This document shows positions 7,579 through 12,876 of a stretch of 12,876 nt of DNA, in pieces (within the stretch, counting starts at the first letter, position 1; the number at the start of each line of letters is the position of its first letter). A program made the position numbers and the translations under genes. The DNA is from Flavobacteriaceae bacterium. Its GTDB lineage: Bacteria; Bacteroidota; Bacteroidia; Flavobacteriales; Flavobacteriaceae. The notes beneath the pieces were generated by a model. The model was not told where the DNA came from and ran no database searches. It saw nothing but the letters and a program-made list of their open reading frames with translations. Location of the stretch: positions 1 through 12,876 of the forward strand of contig JALRKI010000151.1 of the NCBI GenBank assembly GCA_023254815.1, given 5' to 3'.

Positions 7579-8919
7579 TCATTTTATCAATACATTGTCC
7601 AACTCAAAAGTGGAAGCGTCAGAAGAAGTCGATGTGTATTTGAATGCAATGTAAAGTTGCGAGCCTGCAGCTGCAGAGACATCTATTTCACCAGAATCAG
7701 TCCAGGAAGACCAACTTCCCGTGTTAGAGTCAAAAACAGCTGACAATGGTATCCAAGTATTGTTCATATTAGGGTTGGCCCCGTCATAGTTTGTGCTCAT
7801 GAAAAGCTCCAAATCAGGTCCCGCGTAGCGTTTTACGGTTTGAAAAGTCAGGGTGCCCGAAGAGACAGAGGTCATGTCAATGGCCTGAGAGATGAGCCAA
7901 TCTTCATTTATCAAAGCCCCTCCCGAATAACCAGACATCACAGCACTAGGCCCAGGATTGCCAAAGTTGGTAATTCCCCAAGTTTGATCGCCAGAAACGC
8001 TAAAGGTGGTCCATTTACTCAAATTAGAATTAGAAAAATCGTCAACGAATAAGGGGTCACAACGGAAGCCATCTGTTACAAAATCAACTTTGTCGTTCAG
8101 CACCAAAACCATATTTTCTCCGTAGTAGTCTCTAGTGATAACCCCACAAATGCGACCAGAGCCATCGATGGGGAGTTGATCTTGGGCAAAATCAGCGAAT
8201 GCACTCGTTTCAATTAGAAAGGTAGTCGACTGGTCGCAGCTTTCAAGAGGTCGTTGGGTATCATAATCATCAGCAGGGTTGACAAAGAATTGCCCTTCTA
8301 AGGTTATCGGAAACTGCACATGAACAAAAGAAACGTATTGGCCTATGTGAGACTGATTGACCGATGAAATTGAGAGAACTACGGGCACCAAAGGCTCTGT
8401 TACTACCGATCTCACTATGACTTCCAAAGCCATTTGTTCGGTCATTTCAACAATTTCATTCCCTTCGGCCTTTCCGCCCAATCCAACTATACCATCGCCG
8501 TGATTGATTTCACCCAAATAAAGTCCTTTCAAATCGATAAACACCTCTCGCCCTAGATTTACAAAATTGTAAGTGTCCAGCATATTGAGAGACACTTTTA
8601 GACCAGCAGTAGGGTTTTCTGGCTTGTCTTGGATATAAAATTCTTTATAAAAATTTCCCGTTCGATCACTCGAGCTTACATATCCTTTTACCACTAATTC
8701 TGATGTAATTTCAACAGGCTCCGCATTGTAGAGCATTTTTAAATCGGCAATATTTATTAAAGATTTGCTCCCGTTTTCGAGAGCATTCAAAAGGGCATCA
8801 TATTTGGCACTATTGTTCTGTCCCAAGCTTATTGGGACGTCATAGCTGTCCTCTTTAACACAAGATAATACTGTGCAAGAGGCCGCAATAATAATGATGC
8901 TAAGTTGACTGGTTTTCAT
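7579..8919 (-). CDS. Surface-type lipoprotein with DUF5689 and choice-of-anchor J-like regions
   Basis: A 446-residue lipoprotein. The signal peptide ends in the lipobox VLSC with the lipidated Cys20. Residues about 50-280 resemble DUF5689 (SLINIADLK, ELVVKGYVSSSDRTGNFYKEFYIQD, VGLGG), an OB-fold-like module common in Bacteroidota with no assigned reaction. Residues about 291-446 (FVDDFSNSNLSKWTTFSV, WLISQAIDM, FQTVKRYAG, ending in FELDNVLIK) resemble choice-of-anchor J/DUF5017 carbohydrate-binding-like sandwiches. No catalytic motif is visible, so a binding role is more likely than an enzymatic one. It lies 25 bases after the TonB-dependent receptor stop and is its probable operon partner, possibly doing for this receptor what SusD does for SusC (inference). 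Stop TGA at 7579-7581. Family calls are from pattern memory and moderately firm. Confidence 0.85.
   Translation of the reverse strand: MKTSQLSIIIIAASCTVLSCVKEDSYDVPISLGQNNSAKYDALLNALENGSKSLINIADLKMLYNAEPVEITSELVVKGYVSSSDRTGNFYKEFYIQDKPENPTAGLKVSLNMLDTYNFVNLGREVFIDLKGLYLGEINHGDGIVGLGGKAEGNEIVEMTEQMALEVIVRSVVTEPLVPVVLSISSVNQSHIGQYVSFVHVQFPITLEGQFFVNPADDYDTQRPLESCDQSTTFLIETSAFADFAQDQLPIDGSGRICGVITRDYYGENMVLVLNDKVDFVTDGFRCDPLFVDDFSNSNLSKWTTFSVSGDQTWGITNFGNPGPSAVMSGYSGGALINEDWLISQAIDMTSVSSGTLTFQTVKRYAGPDLELFMSTNYDGANPNMNNTWIPLSAVFDSNTGSWSSWTDSGEIDVSAAAGSQLYIAFKYTSTSSDASTFELDNVLIK
8848..8871 (-). other. Lipobox and putative lipoprotein surface-export signal
   Basis: These codons encode V-L-S-C-V-K-E-D (residues 17-24). 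The lipobox cysteine is followed by V-K-E-D-S, which fits the X-K-(D/E)2-X consensus described in Capnocytophaga canimorsus for sending lipoproteins to the outer face of the outer membrane. The match is seen directly; its working in this organism is inferred. Confidence 0.6.
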
Positions 8920-8944
8920 AATTCAGAGTATTACATGTTATGGT

Positions 8945-11716
8945 TTAAAATCTGAGATTAAGGTTTACAAAATAGGTTGTCCCCTGACCGTACCAATATT
9001 TTGGCCCAAAAAGTCGTTTTGGGCGAGACAGGTCATCGAGTAAGGTTCTGAAATTGGCGCTTCTGCCTTGTTCAAAACCACCTGTTCTATAGCGCTCATT
9101 AAATAGATTGTTGAGGCTTATGAAAAGACCCAAATAGCGTTGGCCAATTTTCCATGATTTTCCTCCAACAGCATTGACCGTGATATAGTCATTGAATCGT
9201 TCTTGTTTAAGAAGTTTTTGCGCTATAGTCTGGTCGTATTCTATAAACGGAAGCCCATCTCGAGGGTCAGTATAAAAATTTGAAGATCGTTGTAACGGAC
9301 TGATGTCAATAAAAGTATTTTGAAACAGATTGGCCGAAAGGCCCATCCACCAGTACTTAGGGTCACGGTATTCCATTCCCAATGAATAAACGGACTGAGG
9401 GCCTGAAGCTAATTTATAATTCTTCAAATAGGTCCTTCCGACAGGTACCGTTGACGCATCAGAAGCAACATAAAGGAACGGATTATTGTCAAAGGTATAA
9501 TTCCCCAGGGCCACGGCCGCATTGAGCATAACGACGGGAGTCAGCTGGCCTTGAGCGCCAAACTCTATTCCGAAATGTTTGGTGTCAATCCCTTGAAGTA
9601 CTTCTTGAATGAATTCACTGGTTTGTTCGAACCCTCCCAACCCGTCGGCATAATAAATTGACGTTTGGTTTACATCCATTATTTTTGAATAAAATGCTGT
9701 CAATCTCGCGTGAATGAGATTAGTCCGAAACAAATAATTCAAATCCAATGACTGTATTTTTTCCTCTGAAATTGAAGCAGTTCCTGGTATGGGGCCTTGC
9801 GAGTTCGTGCCAACCACATTATGGTTATATCTCACATTGGTATAGGTGTTAGACAAAGATGGTGCTCGAAGTATGTAGGCTCCATTGAAATCTATGATGT
9901 GTTTTCCGCTGAATTTGTAAGTGAATCCACCTTTTGCACCAATGCCTTCAAAGCGCACTTCGGGTCCCTTGCCAAATGAATTATTGGAATTGGCCTCATT
10001 TCGAAAAAGTCCTTCTCGGCGATAAACGGTTTGACTAAAATTTATTCCTCCATAATAATCCCATTTTCCAAAACTACCCTCAGCCTGTATCCAAACACTG
10101 GGTTGTTTTGCCTCCAGCAAATAATTATAACGGAACACATCTCCTTTTTGAATCACTGAGTTGGGACGATTCAAATCGAATTGAGTGCCCTCAAACGAAT
10201 CGACATTGGAATATGTCGTTCCGCCTAGCATGTCTGTAATTAAGGCAAAATTGTGTGACCTCAACTGTCGATAGTCAATTTTTGATAATAGCCTAAGACG
10301 ATCGCTAATTTTCCAATTTAAAGCTGAGCTTATTGCGAAAAATTGATCTTCATTCCTGTCTTCAGACAAAACATAGGAAGCGTCCAATCCCATACTGCTA
10401 TTGGTCAAATTGGCGTCGTAAATTCGATTCCAGTCTATTTGTCCATTTGCAGTAAATTCCTCTTGCAATAGAAAGGCTTGACTATAATCCGGTCCATTGG
10501 GGTTGGCAAGGGCATAGCTGGGCAGACGTTGGTAGTAGGCAGGGCTAGGATTGGCTCCATTGGCAAAATCCAAACGAAGGTTGCCCGTTGATCCAAATTG
10601 AAATAAGGCATTGGTTAGCAAATCCAACCCACTGTTGATCTGCCACTGGTGTCCGATAAACAAAATGGGTTCTTCAATACGTTTTACTCGGCTGTTGCGT
10701 TTTTCCTGATCGTGATAGCCCCAATACTCATTGTATTTGGTGTTTTTCAAATCATAAACTTCCTGAGTGTTGGGCGAGGATTTTCCTCGAGAGTTAGGAG
10801 TGTAGATTCCTGTCAAATAGACACTGTGCTGGTTGTTAATTTTTTTCTCTAAGGACAAAAAAAACGAATTGGCATCATAAAATGTGGCATCTTGATAGCC
10901 TTCTTCACTCCAACGTCTTCCTACGGAAACAGCATAGGCCCAGCCACCTTTAACCAATCCAGAAGCATAGGTGGCCATCAAGCGATTGGCATAAGACCTA
11001 TTTGATGACGAGTAAGTGATTCGACCTCCTGAGGGGTATTCAGAAGCTTTTGTGCTGATGTTTGTGGACCCTAATGGCGCACCAAAACTGTGCACCGAAG
11101 GTTTAAAACCGCTGGAATATTCAACATTTCTAAGGACATCATTAAGCCCTCCCCAATTGCTCCATTGAGGCCGATGGTTAGAAAATTTATTCATGGTGAT
11201 TCCATTGATGGACATGATTCCCTGATCCGAGCCCAACCCACGAACTTTGAAAAAGGAAGGGCCAAAATCAAATGCCGCAGTTCTAGAAAATATGTCTTGG
11301 GACGATTGGAGTAAGCCCGCAATATTATCTGCAGAACTTGTGTCATTTGTCAATTCTTCTTCAGAAAGGGAAATCGTATATCGGTCATCCTCATACATCA
11401 TACTAGGATGCATGAACAATTGATTCAAGGTGAGTACTTGATTATTGTGTATCAGAATTGGGAATTTCGCAGATTCATATCCTTCCTTTATCAAAATCAA
11501 TTCCTGCTCTCCTAGAGGAAGGTTTTCCGAAAATTCAAAATTACCTTGGGCATCAGTTTGGGTTCTGATATTTGTACCTTCAAGAGATACTCTTACACCA
11601 GCAATAGAAATGCTCGTATTGACCTGAACTACAGTTCCGAGTACAGTCGTGTTTTGACAAAAACAACCATTGAAAACAACCCAAAACAACCCAAACAAGT
11701 GAAAAAATCTGTTCAT
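8945..11716 (-). CDS. TonB-dependent receptor with N-terminal carboxypeptidase-regulatory-like domain
   Basis: A 923-residue outer-membrane importer. Residues 1-21 form a signal peptide ending CFC-Q. Residues about 22-103 are a CarboxypepD_reg-like sandwich (VLGTVVQVNTSISIAGVRVSL, TDAQGNFEF, KEGYESAKF). The plug follows at about 125-240 (FSRTAAFDFGPSFFKVRGLG, MSINGITMN, NVEYSSGFKPSVHSFGAPLG), and the rest is the 22-stranded barrel, ending in NLNLRF with the usual terminal phenylalanine. Such receptors take up ligands bound at the surface using TonB/ExbBD energy. The ATG at 11714-11716 is chosen over a TTG at 11735-11737, because it starts directly at the N-terminal region of the signal peptide. 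No susD is beside it; the DUF5689 lipoprotein follows in the same operon and an EEP-family enzyme is divergent. The ligand is unknown; a nucleic acid or phosphoester product is suggested by context only. Confidence 0.93.
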   Translation of the reverse strand: MNRFFHLFGLFWVVFNGCFCQNTTVLGTVVQVNTSISIAGVRVSLEGTNIRTQTDAQGNFEFSENLPLGEQELILIKEGYESAKFPILIHNNQVLTLNQLFMHPSMMYEDDRYTISLSEEELTNDTSSADNIAGLLQSSQDIFSRTAAFDFGPSFFKVRGLGSDQGIMSINGITMNKFSNHRPQWSNWGGLNDVLRNVEYSSGFKPSVHSFGAPLGSTNISTKASEYPSGGRITYSSSNRSYANRLMATYASGLVKGGWAYAVSVGRRWSEEGYQDATFYDANSFFLSLEKKINNQHSVYLTGIYTPNSRGKSSPNTQEVYDLKNTKYNEYWGYHDQEKRNSRVKRIEEPILFIGHQWQINSGLDLLTNALFQFGSTGNLRLDFANGANPSPAYYQRLPSYALANPNGPDYSQAFLLQEEFTANGQIDWNRIYDANLTNSSMGLDASYVLSEDRNEDQFFAISSALNWKISDRLRLLSKIDYRQLRSHNFALITDMLGGTTYSNVDSFEGTQFDLNRPNSVIQKGDVFRYNYLLEAKQPSVWIQAEGSFGKWDYYGGINFSQTVYRREGLFRNEANSNNSFGKGPEVRFEGIGAKGGFTYKFSGKHIIDFNGAYILRAPSLSNTYTNVRYNHNVVGTNSQGPIPGTASISEEKIQSLDLNYLFRTNLIHARLTAFYSKIMDVNQTSIYYADGLGGFEQTSEFIQEVLQGIDTKHFGIEFGAQGQLTPVVMLNAAVALGNYTFDNNPFLYVASDASTVPVGRTYLKNYKLASGPQSVYSLGMEYRDPKYWWMGLSANLFQNTFIDISPLQRSSNFYTDPRDGLPFIEYDQTIAQKLLKQERFNDYITVNAVGGKSWKIGQRYLGLFISLNNLFNERYRTGGFEQGRSANFRTLLDDLSRPKRLFGPKYWYGQGTTYFVNLNLRF

Positions 11717-11745
11717 TTGTTCAAGATATGGGACCAAAATATTAT

Positions 11746-11782
11746 CAAAAATTACGCCAAGGGTTAAAAAAATTGAACAAAA
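11746..11782 (-). promoter_or_regulatory. Possible promoter for the TonB receptor/lipoprotein operon
   Basis: Read on the minus strand, TTTTG (11778-11782) is followed after 23 bases by TAATTTTTG (11746-11754), 29 bases from the receptor ATG. This resembles the Bacteroidota -33/-7 elements (TTTG and TAnnTTTG), but the -7 box has one extra T and the spacer is at the long end, so the call is weak. Confidence 0.3.
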
Positions 11783-11806
11783 TAGGCAGTTTATTGAGGT
11801 ACAAAT

Positions 11807-11838
11807 TTTGAAGCAATATGTTCAAAAGAGTACTTTTA
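11807..11838 (+). promoter_or_regulatory. Probable Bacteroidota-type promoter for the EEP-family gene
   Basis: TTTG at 11807-11810, a 20-base spacer, then TACTTTTA at 11831-11838, matching seven of eight positions of TAnnTTTG counting the two free ones. The spacing is normal for Bacteroidota. The ATG is 16 bases past the -7 box, so the leader would be short. Confidence 0.5.
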
Positions 11839-11854
11839 ATTAGAATTTATTGTC

Positions 11855-12876
11855 ATGACTGCGCCCCAATTACGACTTTTTGCAACATCGATTTGTTTTC
11901 ATTTGTTGATTCAACCTATTTTGGCACAAAAGGACAGAAAGTTTGAAATCCACACTGTTGCCTTTTACAACCTTGAAAATCTTTTTGACACCATAAATGA
12001 TCCTTTGAAAAATGACGAATCTAGTCCAATAATGGAAATCAATTATCATCGCGGTGAAGTCTATCGACAAAAAGTAAAAAACATGGCGCGAGCTCTATCG
12101 CAAATTGGCCTTTCGCGGAGTGTAAATGCCCCAGTTGTTGTAGGATTAGCTGAAGTGGAAAACAGAAACGTCATTGAAGATCTGTTGAAGGAAGAGTGTT
12201 TGAATGAGCATGATTATGGGATTATTCATTTTGACTCTCCCGATAGAAGAGGCATTGATGTTGCACTAATTTATCAGAAAAAACTATTTGTGCCTACACG
12301 CGTCAGTACTCACGAAGTAAAACTCTTTGACCGTGAAGATGGCTACCGCATATTTACTAGGGATCAACTTTTGGTCAGTGGCCTCTTTGATGGAGAAGAG
12401 CTGCACTTCATAGTCAATCATTGGCCATCAAGGTCTGGAGGAGAGCTCAAAACAAGACCGAGGCGCATTGCTGCTGCCAAAAATGCCCGACGCATGGTCG
12501 ATTCTCTGCAATCGGTTGACCCCTACGCTAAAATAATTGTAATGGGAGATTTGAACGACAATCCCGTTGATCGAAGTGTTAAGATAGAATTGAGTGCCAA
12601 AAGTGATAAATCTAAACTTGACTTGAAAGACTTGTACAATCCGATGGAGTTAATCTTTAAACATGGTATAGGTTCAAATGCCTATAGAGACCAGTGGAGT
12701 TTGTTCGATCAAATATTACTCTCTGAGCCCCTTTTAAAGGATGATTACAGCAGTTATCGCTACTATCGTGCCGGTATTTTTAATGCCAATTTTTTGGTCA
12801 CTCCAATAGGCCGTTACAAAGGGTATCCTTTCCGAAGTTTTGATGCCTCAGGATTTACTGGAGGGTTTAGTGACCA
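11855..12876 (+). CDS. Secreted endonuclease/exonuclease/phosphatase family protein (3' end beyond window)
   Basis: At least 340 residues, open to the window end. Residues 1-24 are a signal peptide (cleavage ILA-Q), so the enzyme is periplasmic or secreted. The DNase I-like metal-dependent phosphodiesterase motifs appear in order: FYNLENLFD (37-45), GLAEVEN with the expected metal-binding Glu100, RRGIDVALIY (from 131), NHWPSR with His189, GDLNDNP with Asp232 and Asn234, and FDQILL with Asp285. The last bases encode GGFSD, where the family has SDH, so the catalytic histidine should be the next codon and little of the protein is missing. The family includes nucleases and phosphoesterases acting on nucleic acids, sugar phosphates or lipids; the substrate here is not decided by sequence. 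The gene is divergent from the TonB receptor operon, with a 138-base shared control region, which suggests a joint nutrient-scavenging role. Confidence 0.92.
   Translation, partial: MTAPQLRLFATSICFHLLIQPILAQKDRKFEIHTVAFYNLENLFDTINDPLKNDESSPIMEINYHRGEVYRQKVKNMARALSQIGLSRSVNAPVVVGLAEVENRNVIEDLLKEECLNEHDYGIIHFDSPDRRGIDVALIYQKKLFVPTRVSTHEVKLFDREDGYRIFTRDQLLVSGLFDGEELHFIVNHWPSRSGGELKTRPRRIAAAKNARRMVDSLQSVDPYAKIIVMGDLNDNPVDRSVKIELSAKSDKSKLDLKDLYNPMELIFKHGIGSNAYRDQWSLFDQILLSEPLLKDDYSSYRYYRAGIFNANFLVTPIGRYKGYPFRSFDASGFTGGFSD

Noticed and set aside
11870..12070. Minus-strand 66-codon frame inside the EEP-family gene
   Set aside because: The plus strand there carries a signal peptide and the conserved FYNLENLFD motif; the minus frame shows nothing recognisable.

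Overview
The window looks like chromosomal DNA from a marine-type Bacteroidota (Flavobacteriia or a close relative). The evidence is protein-based: a type IX secretion system (T9SS) substrate with a gliding-motility-type C-terminal sorting domain, a PorP/SprF-family outer-membrane protein, a PorE-like OmpA protein, a TonB-dependent receptor with an N-terminal CarboxypepD_reg-like domain, and a lipoprotein with DUF5689 and choice-of-anchor J-like regions. Intergenic DNA is AT-rich and Shine-Dalgarno sequences are not obvious, which also fits. No RNA genes, insertion sequences, CRISPR arrays or integration scars were seen.

Layout. (1) 1-400, minus: the N-terminal third of the ribosome-associated GTPase HflX, cut by the window edge. 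(2) 401-585: an AT-rich divergent intergenic region with no convincing Bacteroidota promoter found. (3) 586-7524, plus: a three-gene operon with gaps of 25 and 17 bases. It encodes a 1356-aa secreted multidomain protein with a T9SS type B sorting domain, a PorP/SprF-family protein, and a TPR/PD40/carboxypeptidase-regulatory/OmpA protein with the domain order of PorE. (4) 7543-7572: a strong hairpin between convergent genes that can serve as a terminator on both strands. (5) 7579-11716, minus: a two-gene operon transcribed right to left, TonB-dependent receptor first and then a surface-type lipoprotein. (6) 11717-11854: a divergent promoter region. (7) 11855-12876, plus: a secreted endonuclease/exonuclease/phosphatase-family enzyme, cut at the right edge just before its expected catalytic SDH histidine.

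How the genes may work together. The plus-strand operon reads as a cargo-plus-helper T9SS module. The large protein is exported through the T9SS, the PorP/SprF paralog is its likely cognate partner at the outer membrane, and the PorE-like protein could tie the complex to peptidoglycan through its OmpA domain. The right half reads as a nutrient-acquisition locus: a secreted phosphodiesterase or nuclease, a surface lipoprotein and a TonB-dependent importer. Its likely substrate is nucleic acid or another phosphoester, but that is inferred from the enzyme family and gene order only.

The most notable points are the A-B-B-A-A' repeat architecture of the large secreted protein, the self-contained T9SS module, the receptor/lipoprotein/nuclease locus without a SusD, and a lipoprotein N-terminus matching the Capnocytophaga surface-export signal.
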